Below are positions 1 through 12,500 of a stretch of DNA of 24,565 nt, in pieces. A program made the translations under genes and the position numbers. The notes under the pieces were generated by a model. It made no database searches. It worked only from the letters and a program-made list of their open reading frames with translations, and was not told the DNA's origin. Every line of letters begins with the position of its first letter. Position 1 is the stretch's first letter. This DNA is from Mnemiopsis leidyi (Eukaryota; Ctenophora; Tentaculata; Lobata; Bolinopsidae): assembly GCA_000226015.1 (NCBI GenBank), contig JH152675.1, forward strand, positions 29,465-54,029. Reading direction: 5' to 3'.

Positions 1-428
1 GCCTCTAGTACGGATCGATTTCGAATGCAGGTGCTGACCAATTTTCCAAAGTTTTGTTCCTGATTTTTAAAAATATTGTTTTCTGAAAGTGAAATGCGAA
101 ATGTTGGATTTTCCACGAAAATCATTTTGCTAAAATCACGAAACGGCGCATTCGGCGTAAAAAGCCGTTCCACGCCGATACGCCGTTTGAAAACGGCGGC
201 GGCGGCGTGGGTGGAAAATCGTCGGCGGCGGCGGCGTTCGGCGGCGGCGTGCAAGTATGCACGACCGAGACACATGACATAATGACCTATTTCTCGAAAA
301 TACTGCAGAAATCGTACTGTGTTCAGGAGTAAAAGAGGGGGGAGGGAGGGCGTTTGCAGGTGGTCACCGACATTTTTTCATTTTCACTAAATATCATTAT
401 GTTAAATTGAAAGTTTTTTCCACAAAAG
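1..428 (+). other. Intron part upstream of exon 1 with a GC-rich CGG patch
   Basis: No exon is visible. The stretch 142-250 is strongly GC-rich inside otherwise AT-rich intron. It is built from cggcg and cgccg words, with a hairpin at 142-187 and the 18-bp perfect palindrome cgccgtttgaaaacggcg at 181-198. The rest is plain intron. Confidence 0.6.
181..198. repeat. Perfect 18-bp palindrome in the GC-rich patch
   Basis: cgccgtttgaaaacggcg equals its own reverse complement. The preceding 142-187 also folds, with arms AACGGCG..CGGCGT against ACGCCG..ACGCCGTT. It may be a piece of a repeat family or a protein-binding site; function unknown. Confidence 0.7.
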
Positions 429-554
429 GAGCTGAAAAGGTCGAGGAATCTAACGACGTTGGGGGCCGACTATGATTCCCTGAAGCGCAAGTACCAGGAC
501 GCTTTAATGGCTCTAAGTCAGCAGCAGAAGGAGCTGGAACGTTCTAAACAGGAG
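429..554 (+). CDS. Coiled-coil gene exon 1 of window
   Basis: Acceptor ccacaaaag, donor gtaatg, phase 0 at both ends, 42 residues starting ELKRSRNLTT and ending LERSKQE. The frame is closed by a stop about 20 bases upstream of the acceptor, so the exon cannot simply extend left. Earlier exons must lie outside the window. Confidence 0.88.
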
Positions 555-3500
555 GTAATGTTTACTTTATATGCATTATTATGTAACTATATTGTATCTT
601 ATCATATTACTTGATTGTAAGATATATTATATAATAATAGTAAAATTTGACTGAATATTTCAAATGTTGGGTCAGAACTATGCGCATTGCGCTGTGTTAG
701 TTCATATGTACTTGTAGTTGGTAAATCTGATTCGGCCACTCGATGTTCAAAGTAAATAACAAATTACGTGTATCTTGCTAGGTTACTTTGTGTATCTAAC
801 GTGTATATTGCTAGGCTAGATAACTTTGAACTTTTGTGTTTCTTAATAGATAATTTAGATTGCTCATCACCAAAAGAGCTTCCAACAGACAATCAAAGTG
901 TAAATATAAAAACAAACGCCCAGTTGACTATTTTAGTATCATTGACAGATGGAGCATATCGTTTCAAAGTGTGAGAGAGAAAAGGGTGATCTCCTTGAGG
1001 AGTACAAAGAGCTGGAGTCCGATTACGATGAGCTCGACAAGGTCAACCGGAAACTAAACAAGGAGCTTACTGACCACATGGCTACTATTCGGTAAGTGTC
1101 AAGTACTAAACCGTGTATTTATTTGCGGGAAACCCATGTCCTGTTTCACATCTTGCTCTCCTGTATCTTATACCTCTTGACAGTCCCGTGGATAGACAAA
1201 ATTTTACCCTATGATGAGCAGTTTTTTCCATAACTTCGGTACGTTTAAACTATGTCTGAACTATATTCATAAACATATATATTGATAAAGTCAACAATAT
1301 TGTGATATGGCAGCTGCTGTAAATTGACGATGCTTGCATTCAAATGCTTCGATGGAATTGAACTTTTAAGCTTACAAATAACCTTAAAAGTGCCATGAAG
1401 TTCCCACTTCCTTGCTTATTTGATTGAGCAATTGCTAACATGACTCAATACGCATGGGCACATCTGTCAAATAATGTTTAATGAATTTGGCACGGGATCT
1501 TGATATTGTTCGATACATGTCGATTTTGAATCGGTAATTGCAGGCTATGATATTAAGCTATACCACCAGTTCTTTGATTAAATGGAGTCAATGGTTATTG
1601 ACTTGATAATTATGGGCACATTCTTTAAATAAGGGTTAGCCGGGAAAGCGGACCAACTGATCATTGTCATTTTGGCTTTCTTGAGATAAAAACTGGAAGT
1701 TTTACCGTTTTACAACATAACTGTTCAAGATTTCTTATTTCATTGCGTTTATCAACCATCTAAGTTCTATCCTCCTGATTACTTTGGAAGTAGGGCTTCT
1801 ACTTCTCAAACAGTTGTCAATAGATTTTAATTAAACAAAAATTTGCACCAAGTGCTTTTTGTTTGTGAAAATATTGTTGATCTCCATTAAATTGTTTTCT
1901 TTCTATCAACCAAATACTCTTATTAATTCACGTTCAAGCTGTTGACTTATTGAACTTCCCCACCCGACTAGAACGCTAGATGACACGGCAAACCGAACTT
2001 CTCTTGACTTGAAAAGATCTCAAGAAGACTTGATCTCAAAGAAAGGCAGAATCACAGAGTTGGAGGCTTTACTTTCAGGTACCTACGAGATTGTTTTACT
2101 GATTGCACCCTCTTTGTTTAGCAAATCGTTGTTATTGCTGATTATTAGTGTCCGCCCGATAATGATTTCGCGTCAAATTGTGAAAGCACATAAGATGTGG
2201 TTAATACTTGTTTTTTCCCAATAAAAAATAAGACGGGACAAATAGGTTGGAACAAATCCAAAATAGTTATGAGTCCATAGTACTTTCGATACACGTCATA
2301 AGTGGACCTAGAAAATAGATATCAGATGTTAGTGATAAATAGATGTGGTTAAACTCTATTATCTCTCACTTCCCACTTCCCAGGCATTAAGGAAACGTAC
2401 AATACCTTAAACAGTAGAGCTTGTGAACAAGACAAGACGTTAAAGTCGCAGAAAGAGTTGATTTCTGATCTAGAAGAGAAATGTACGCTTCTCAACAACC
2501 AGGTATGAAGTGTTTTTTGTAGTTTTACATCAGAAATACTGATCCCGGCGGTAGTACTGCTGATTCGATTTCTAAAAGACATGAATCGCAAAGAGCTTTG
2601 AGATAACCGCAATCTTACTATAATTTGAATTCTCGCGAATCGCTTTTGTCATTCATTTTGACTGTTTGACCAGAGAAATTTTGAAATTTTAACCAATCCG
2701 GATTAGATATCGATTAATTTGATTTGATTTCACCTTCTAGGTCCTTGAACTGACCAGCACAAACGAAGAATTAAGGGGTTTGTTGAAAAGCAAGGACTCC
2801 ACTGTTCTCAAGATATCAGGTAAATGAAAAATCGGCATGATAATGATTATGGTCGTGTAGAAATCGAATTTACTTTGATAAACCGAATTTTATGAATTGA
2901 GATTGATTAATTTAGTAGGCATATAAAATATAACACATTCTGATCGGCCAACTGAGTCGCTGATACAGTGAAATTAGTTTCTTTCTCCCTTGCTACATAA
3001 TGCCAAATAAGCAATTCCATTATTCTCTAGCGACTGATCTTTTAAGATTAATTTCTGACTAGAGGGCTGAATTTTCTCCTTTATCTTAAGTCAGATGCCT
3101 ACCTTATTTGATTTGATTTCTGCTATGAAGTTGTGTGGTCCCACGAACTTCGTGGGTAGTTAATCAATAATTTCCAAATCAATGTATGTGATATTAAGTG
3201 ACCGAATTCGTTTTCAGGTGAGTTGTCGATTACCGAGGTGAAACTAAAACAAGTATCTGAAACTCTATCAGCAACTGAGCAGCGCTTGGCTGAATCACGG
3301 GTATGTATAACTTTGTGCTATGGATTAGTATAGTAAAGTATATCATAGTGACAGTACAGTGACAGAAGACTTTATTGTATCAACTAAGTCAGTTACTATT
3401 ATTTATTTATTTATTTACCTCTATTCCTTTATTTTTGTTGTTTTTATTTATTTATTATATTATTCATTCTTTAATTCAGGGAACATGCAAAGGACTAGAA

Positions 3501-6500
3501 TCTCAAGTGGAGTCCTTGTCTGTGAAGTTGAAGAACACCAACTCAGAATTGGACGCTAAATCTAATTCAGCCCGGAACTTGGAAAGAAAACATGTTGAGG
3601 TATGATTTTGTTACTGTTTTTTAGGCCAAACTAAGTGACGTAGGGGTGGTATTTACGACTCACAATCGTAAAATAGATTGTTCAAATATCGTTGGTGTAC
3701 TGTTGATCCATCTGTAACGGGCTGTGTGCAACCTTAGCAACCTTAGCGACCTTAGCGACCTTAGCAACCTTAGCAAACCGAGAAATAAATTTGGCAGCTC
3801 TACGTGAAATTAATTGATAACCTTACATCTTGAATTTACCGTGGTAGCCGCGACCGTACAGTTGCGATGGTCTTTTTTTATACTTTTAACAATACTTTCA
3901 ACAATACTTTCAACAATACTTTCGACAATACTTTCAAAAATATTTTCGACAATACTTTCAACAATATTTTTAACAATACTTTCAACAACTACTTAAAAAC
4001 AAATAATTTGAGCTATGAATATGAAAATTGAAATTTTCTCTTTTTTGCAGCAACTATAACTCAATGATTATCTTAACTATTATTATCCTTTTCATCACCA
4101 AAACAACCTCAGGACACATACACTATTGAGTCTCTTAGTGACAAGGTATCTGAATTCGAACGGAAAAACGCAGTTCTATCAGAAGAAGTGACAAGACTGC
4201 ATACTGAATTTTCCAAAGCTCAAGGTAAATTCAGTTTTTGTCTTTAGTGGTCAAATAATCACATTTAATAGCTAAACCAAATTTCTCAGCCTGTTTGAGC
4301 TATAAAATTGTAATCATGCTCAAGCGCGGCCTGTTTTATGGAATACTGAATACTGAAAGTATACTGACTTCCTAATAAGTGATACAGAACGTCAAACAAA
4401 TTACGATAACCTAACTCAACGAACTTATGTCGCCTACAATTCACTTTCGTGCGACTAGTTAGTGCTATATAATTTCTAATTTCTGAGTGAAAGTTGTCAA
4501 GTTTCACACTTTGCCTTTGTTTTGACACTTCAAAACGCCAGGCTCTGTCCACGCCAAGTCGGAACAGATCCAGCATCTGGAACTGGAGGTACAGACCGGG
4601 AAGGATGCTCTCAACGAGATGGTAGAGAGGGTATGTTCAGATCATAGTTTGATTTATAAATTTCTGTATTTGATTGATAATTTTCTGTATTTGATTGATA
4701 ATTTTCTGTATAAAAGTTCTGTTTTAGTCGCTTCCTTTTTTGTTCAAATTATCCGGGGCGGTCAGGAATCGCTAGTTTTTACAGAAATATCTTTATTCCT
4801 TTGTTATCTAATACAAGTAAGGGAAATTTTCTTCATCCTGTGACTGCAACTCGTTGATTTGACAAAGAAAGCTATCTTCTAATGGAAATCAATTTTGATG
4901 TAAGACATGATCATCTTCAGTCTCAATATATGTACTTAGTTTGTAGTGTTGAAATAGTTTGTGATCCGGTTAGAAGACAGTTATAACTTATGCACATTCA
5001 TAAAAACTCCCGGACCATCAACTTTTCCCCTCTAGAACTTGGACTTGGATAGCACATTGAAAACCGCCCAAGAAGATCTGGACACACTCCAGAGTAACAA
5101 CAGGGATCTGGAGGCCAGATTGGACAATCTCAAGGAACTGCACGAGGTGAGTAACGAACACAGGAAGTTTGCGGAGTAACATTTTGGCATTTATTGAATA
5201 TCTCTGACTAAACGGACTTCTTTTTCACTCAATAGTATTGTAACCCGCTGTAAATTTTTACAAACGATCGTAAATTGCGTTTAATTATTTTTCTAGTCTA
5301 CCTTTCAGAGAAATAAGTCATATATTATATTAACTATTTCTGCCACTTTTATAGCTTTATTTAGACGTCTCAGTGATATTTCCCAATCCTCATTATGCAA
5401 AATCACTATAAAATCACTATAAATAGGCAAATTGTCAAGCAGAAGACAGCATTATATTTTCTAAAAATACGTTTTTAATTAATATCATATTGCACTTGCA
5501 GATTGTTGTTATTTCTTTCAAAGAAGTACTGAAGTACCAATCAAGTATCTAAATATAACAACACGTGGGGATGTATCACACGACAACTCACTTTCACTCA
5601 CAAAATTGCAGGACTTGAATGAGCGGCTGTCAAAGTCCCACCGAACCTGCGAAGATTTGGCAGCGTCAACAAGAGACAAAGACGCTCAAATTGACAGTCA
5701 CCTCAAAGAAATTTCATCTCTACAAGAAAAGATTGAAGATCTCTCAGTATCAGTTAGTAAATTTACCCGTACAATATAAGTAGAAAGGTAGAACTTAACA
5801 ACTGACGGGTACAAATCGTATTTATTGTCGGAGATAAGTTTATTAAAAACTAATATTTATAGCTGTGTACACTGTACAGAAGCATATATAAAAGCATTGT
5901 GTTTTACTGTTTTGAATTTAACCTGCTGAACTCAAGTCCTCCACACATTGGAAACAAAATAATATCCAGGTAAGCCTGTTTACAAAACTCTATTGCCTAG
6001 GTAACGCACTGTAGGAAACTGTACGAAGCATTACAAACGGAAAAGTGCTCTATTGAGGAGGAAAACTCGGAGTTGTTGAACACAAACACTACTCTAAAAG
6101 AGGAACAGAGGACTATGGAGCTTGAGCTGGTTGTCGCTAAGAAAGATGTGAGTCGATTGTATATTCTTACACTATACTTATACTAAAATGCTTGTAGGGT
6201 AAACATTTATGAAGAACTGAATTTTAGTAAGTTCAATCTCCTTTTATCCGTTTTATTTTCTCAGTAAGGGTTACTAATCTTTGATATACCCCGTTCTACC
6301 GTTGCTTGTCAACGATTGATTCCCATTGCTGTCATAATGTTCGAACTCCGTACAAGCAATTTGTATTTTTACTCATTTTACCCAAAAATTTACCATCTCC
6401 CTGCTCTCCAGATCGACCGACTGAAGGAGCAGCGAATGGCGGCAGAGGCGGAGGTGGACGAGTTGAGACAGAGATGTGAGCACCTGGCCCAGGACGTGGC

Positions 6501-9500
6501 TACCAGAGAGGAGCAGATCCACCAGGGGCAGCTTCACGCCGCTGAGATAGAACGCAGTATCAAGTTCAAGGAGCAAGAGGTAGGGCATTTGATCGACCGA
6601 AATTACCGGCTAGTAACGAAATGCTTGTCTGAGACAGTGCTGGGTTAAGTTTTGTGTTTCAGCAGGATCGTTAACTTCTGCTCTGAATATTGGTGAAAGT
6701 CTTGCAAGAAACCATTGTTTCCGCATTTCAGCTGAGCAGCGTCCAACAGAAGTTGAGTAATGCTCTCTGTGGAGCAGACGACCTGAAGCAGGAGTACGAA
6801 ACGCTTTCAGCCGACCTGAGCTCTACGAAGGTAACTGGGAAAAGTAGTTAACTACTGAACTCAACTAACAACGAACTAATTAACATACGAGAATATCGAC
6901 ATCAAATTTAAAATAAATTAGTGCGGAATTAAAAAATCGTAATCATGCAGTGTTAATTCGACTAGCCTTGCGGCTTGCTATAGGTACGAATTTTGACTTG
7001 TTATATCCTATTGACTATCCATTGACATCATTTCCATTAGAATCAATGAAAACTGATTGACGACGTCAATCTGACGTTAGACAGTCAATCCAAGAATCAT
7101 TATTACTTATTTACTTAAACTTATTATTGCGTCATTTGCTATAAGTCAACTCGTAGGCGCTGCCCTATATAGTTGACGATTTAGAATCAGATTCTAGTGA
7201 CAACTGTTTTCATAGGGTTAATTTATGTATGTCAGCATTTGTTTTGTGTTTTCATGGTTCATTTCACCTCTCTCAGATCACGAGAATTCAAACTGGATGA
7301 AATACTGCACCATCAGTCATTGTTAAAATCAACGTCACCTGTTTAAATAACAAAGCAATAACAAACCACTGCCTCAGTTTGCCCTGGAAACGGCCCTGAC
7401 AAAAGTGAAGGAAGGTGAAGATTTGATCGGGAGACAACAGCTCCAGATCTCTCATCTCAACAAGATGGTGGACGATACTGCCGTCAAGTACAATGAATGT
7501 CAGGAGCAGGTGAATAATCAGTTATTTAATTAGGAGGGGGGGAGGTGAGGAACTGGCCATCCATGATCCCCCCAAATGCAGTGAGTTTTGAATATGTGAT
7601 AAGAAGTAAAGTACCTTAAGTAAAGTACCTTGTCATTGGTCGCTTTCCAACATAACGTTTGTCTAATACCAGGTTTCTGCTGTTATAGGTTTCACTAAAA
7701 CTCTAAAACACATATAGGTGCGGTTATGGCACTGTCACACTCATAATGAACAACCGAATTATTTTATAAGATTTGACAAACTGGGGTTATGAATTCTGTA
7801 TATTTGATCCTGTTGAGTAATGACATGAACATTTTACAATGACGGATATGACTTAAATGCTGATTTGTTTTTCATGAGATTACATGCTAATCTCATTTAG
7901 ATGCCAGGTGTTGGTGATTAAATGATCGACATGATAATTTGTATTGAAATTGTTGCTAACCATATATCAGATTTGTAACTGTCATCCAGCTGTCATCCCC
8001 AACTGATCATCAGAAATTTGACCCAGTCATGTAGGACAATGCTGATGACTTAGAACTTCACTTAGTTAAGCTAATTTAGGATTTAATGAAGTTATAAAGT
8101 AATAAGCCATCAATAGTACCATGTCAATAAATGTTTTAATTTGTAACTGTGCAATGGTTTAAAGTTTAAAATAGCTTAGATCACTTACCAGATAGGCGCC
8201 CTTCCGTACCCCATCCATTCACCTCTAACAATTCCTGCCCATTAAACCAAATGTTTTGCTGTCGCCATTAGCTTATAACTTCATAGTTCATAAGGAGTTC
8301 TAGGACCAACTGTAGACTTGTGAACTTCAAACAAAATCTTAACATTTGGTTGAACACACAAAATTGTAACTTCCCCCTCACCAGATTCACAAGCTGGATG
8401 ATACGATAGAGGAGCTGAAACGTTTAAACGCGTGTCTAAATGAGGAGAACACATCACTTCAGCTGGCTCATGAGACCGCTAAGAAGGAGATCGAGATGTT
8501 GGAGCAGGACCAGGAGCAGAGCACGGACGACCTGCAAAACCTCCGGGCTCATCTTGCCACCACAAGTTGGTTCTTTAGCTTTTTTTAAATGTTTTTACCA
8601 CCGCTTTTTGGTTCTTTGGTTTTTGACTGTTAAGTTGCCACCACTAGTTGGTTCTTTAGCTTATTAATTTTTTTGGACACCACTAGTCGTTTCTTCGGCT
8701 TTTTAAACCTTTTTTACTCATTTGAATTTTTTTCTCTACATTTGTAACATTGTATATTTTCCTTGATGACAAATATCAATCAAATTACCAAACTATAGCA
8801 TTGTTTTATGTTTTAATTCTTCAGCCGCCCAACTGGAATCAAGCGAAGAGTTGATAGAGAGGTATGAATCGGAAATAGTATCCTTTGAAGAGAAAGTGAC
8901 AGCGCTGACAGATGAAAGTAGATCTAATCAAGATCTCCTCAAACAATCGCAATGTGCTCTGGAGGAATTAGGTTCGTGGGAAAATTAATTTATTTGTTCG
9001 TGAAATATACATCGAGAGGGGGCGAGGACCGATTTCAGTAAATAAATGTCGATATGCTGAAACTTGGGATCGGGAAAATTAGAACAATAGAACTTGACTC
9101 TTTGCTTTTGGCCCTAAATTGTCGTGGAGATTTGAAATCGAGCTAATATCAATGCATAGACCACATTCATATCCGACATACGAAGTGAAATTACCTCTAA
9201 ATGATCAAGAAAAGAGAAATTGATCGCCAAAAATCCCCCCTCCAATTTGTTTCTTCGTGGAGTATACATTTCATTGCTCGTGGGATAATTATTTATGAGA
9301 TCTAGCTTTCCTAGCATGTAATTTCATTTATTCGTGGGATTTCTATCTATTTCTTCGTGGGATGTATGTTTATTTTCTTGAGAGAAATAGGTACTTGGGA
9401 AACTTTGCATTTAATTTAAGTCACTTAAATTAAACTTTGCATATAATTTAAGTCACTTAGATCGTCTTACCGTTGTCGCTCTGTGCCTCGGAATTGACCC

Positions 9501-12500
9501 CCATATATGCCCATTTTACAGACCATTAAATAATGGTGAAGATACGCATATATAATCTTCGTGTAAGTCAAATTCTGCAATTGGTTCCCACGATGTTTTC
9601 TCTAATGAAGTATCTTTAATCTGTTAATGAAATTCGATTAAATATTTAATGAAATATTTAATGAAATATTTAATGAAATATTTAATGAAATATTTAATGA
9701 AATATCTTTAATTTATTTGATCTTCAATGTCTGTAAGAAGAATTTGAGCATTCGAAGCTGTCAAAAAACACTCTCATCGTCGGTCAAGTTTCTAGACAAA
9801 AGTTTAGACAGTGCACCAGCAGCTGCAACTGCCAAGTGCGAACCATGAAATGACGAAGTGCATATGGTTTCAAATCACAAATTTAAAACTTTTAAGACTA
9901 TCACGTTAAAGAGTTGCAAGACAGCATATATAAAAAATTAACTCTGAACGGTAGAGTCAAAGTCGGGACCTCTTATACGTTCTATTTTAGGAACGGATCT
10001 GTTGAGCTGCACAGAATTCCTTCTTCACGCAGACAAGCGGACGCGCACCCTCCTACAAGATCCTAAAGTTTCTTTAAAAGCTAAATGTGAAATCCTCACA
10101 TCGTCCCTCGACAAACAATGTGATGAGATTAAGGGGCTGGAAAAGGAAAAAAATGAAGCCAAAAAACAGGTGTGTACGTTTACCGCGAATAATTTTTGTC
10201 ATTTCTAAATTTGTTCTCGATCTGTCCGAGCAAGTTGACGTTGCCCCGCGTGAATTCCGACTATTAATTTAAAATTCTGACCATTTAAAACTTTCGACTA
10301 TTTAAAACTTTTCAATTAACTCTGCGGATAAGTTTCACGTCTTCCTGCACCAGATGGAGGATCAGAATGTAATGCTGAACCAGCAGAGCGAACAACTCAG
10401 ACACCTCCACGAGGAGAAGCAGATAGCTCAGCAGCTCGTTGAAAAGTTCCAGATCAACATGGCTGAGTTGGAGAACACGGTCAGTTTCGTGGTTGGGGAA
10501 GGGTGTGCCCGGGATCAGTTTTAGTGAAATAATTTTAGTGAAATAATTTCCCTTTTCAGATTAACTTTTATAAGATACGTTTATTTTTGTAAGACATCTT
10601 TACTTTTATAAGATGTCTTTAAGAAAAATAATCATGTCCCTCAAAAGTTAGTCTGACGTAATGAATATAGATGCTGGGACACATCTATAAACAGCAATGC
10701 TTGCAGGTGGGTACGCTAAAGGAGAGCTTAGCGGTAAAGTCAGCCACGTTGGCTAACGCTGAGCAGGAACTTCAGGAAACCAAAGCAAACTTAGATGCTT
10801 CCTCAAACACCGGGGACGAACTTGCTGCTCAGAACGGAAAGGTAAGGATTGGTTAGATCTATGTAGGATCTATGTAGGATATGAATTTTGAAGTTTCACA
10901 ATTAGACTAAAATTGGAGGAATCTACTGGTCTTGACTCGAGATCTTTTCTAGTTAAGACCTTTTAGAATCAGCCACATTTCTTTCTTATTCAAGAAAACA
11001 TTTCCACACACCATGGCTTTAATAAACTCTGCTGTTACAGTTAACTGTCACTCTGGAAAAGTGCACAAAAGAATTGGAGGAGGCCCAAAAAGAATTAGAA
11101 GGGAAATCTCTTGCGATACAGGAACTCAGTCAGCAGCGCAAACTCTTGGAGAACAAGGTAACATGGCCCTTTTTTGTAGGAGATTGTATCGAATCTGCGA
11201 ATCCCAGTTTGCTTTTTGTTTTTGTTTCGTTTATTTTTAAAATTTCAACAGAATTATAGATAACCAATTTTCCTCGCGAAGTAACATGACAGTTACAGGG
11301 CATTCAGTTCGCAGATTTACACAAAAAATATTGTTTCTCCTAGGGCGAATCACTAAAAGGTGAAGTGGAGCAGCTATCTATGGAGTTGGACGAACTGACA
11401 GAGAGATTTAAGGAGACTCAGTTCCAGGTTAGAAGTTGGGTTTGCTATAGCTTACAAACTACCCTGGGCTGATTTATTGACAGAATGACGAGGGATAAAG
11501 AAGTCCTTGCTCTCTTTCCAGCTTATATAGCACCATTTAGCCGCCCTGATGTATCTGCCCCCTCCCCTCGTGCTGTATTGAGTGACCCATGTTTCTGTAC
11601 TCATGTATGTCGTGCTCAGTGGCTTTAACATAGCAAGCTATTTATCACTTTATCAGGATCTGATCTGCTGCACCTTTTACAACTTGTCTTTTGTGATCTT
11701 ATGATCATTGCTTTTTGTGGTAACCTAGAATATTTAGGTCAACGATTATTGAATAAGCGAATACTGGTATTTATCAAATCATTTCCTCTCATAGTTCCGA
11801 CACCCATGCACGTTTTTGAATTCGATCCAATACAAGCAACATACCAGCAAGTTGAATACATAGCGCATACATAAGAACATTCACGTGGTCAACCACCTTG
11901 AATTATCTATTGACCCTCCAATCAGATCTGTCTCCATGGTAACCAGCTCAGCAAATCTTTTTTCAGCTGTAGAGTTCAACAAGCATGTTCTGTCAAACGA
12001 ACTTTGAACTTTACATGCCAAATTTTATACTTTGCAGCTTTATAAAACGCAGTCGGAAAGTTGGTCTGTTGCGATAAATTTGTATTGCGTTGCCGACAAG
12101 CTGCGTGTACTCAGTCTTTTGTTTACTTGAGATGTCACGTGTTTCTTTAAGAATTCACATCGTTAGATCAACAACTTTTCCTTTGTTGAGGTTCCCGTTT
12201 GTCAAAGTTTTAGCTCCTTTAGATTTGTTCTGTTGTTTTCAATCGGAAATTGGCACGAATCACGGACATCAGTGTTTTACACAGTTTATTTTTACATGCA
12301 ATTTGTAAATATGCGCTTCTTTTCGGGTATTTATTCATTTCAACTGCGAACATCACCAATCGTAGGCTTACTGGGTCTAAGCTGCATATCTCAACACCTG
12401 TCCTTATCTATAAAATTGTTGAAACTTCTTATTCGGTTTTGCTCATCCGTAATTGGTTAACGACCTGAATACAGTAGAATGATTGCATACGATGTGATAA

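Larger units (their letters stand above)
3600..4112 (+). other. Intron 7 (513 nt) with two minisatellites
   Basis: It carries a 9-bp array (3730-3774) and a 12-bp array (3881-3990), about 100 bp apart, described separately. The rest is plain intron. Confidence 0.8.

Noticed and set aside
4286-4576. 96-codon antisense ORF across intron 8 and exon 9
   Set aside because: It overlaps a well-supported exon and shows no recognisable protein features.
5753-5970. Extra AG acceptor at aatatccag in intron 11
   Set aside because: Immediately followed by gtaagc; using it would break the clean phase-0 join of exons 11 and 12.
12090-12468. Three overlapping + strand ORFs in intron 22
   Set aside because: They occupy different frames of the same AT-rich stretch with no coding signal.
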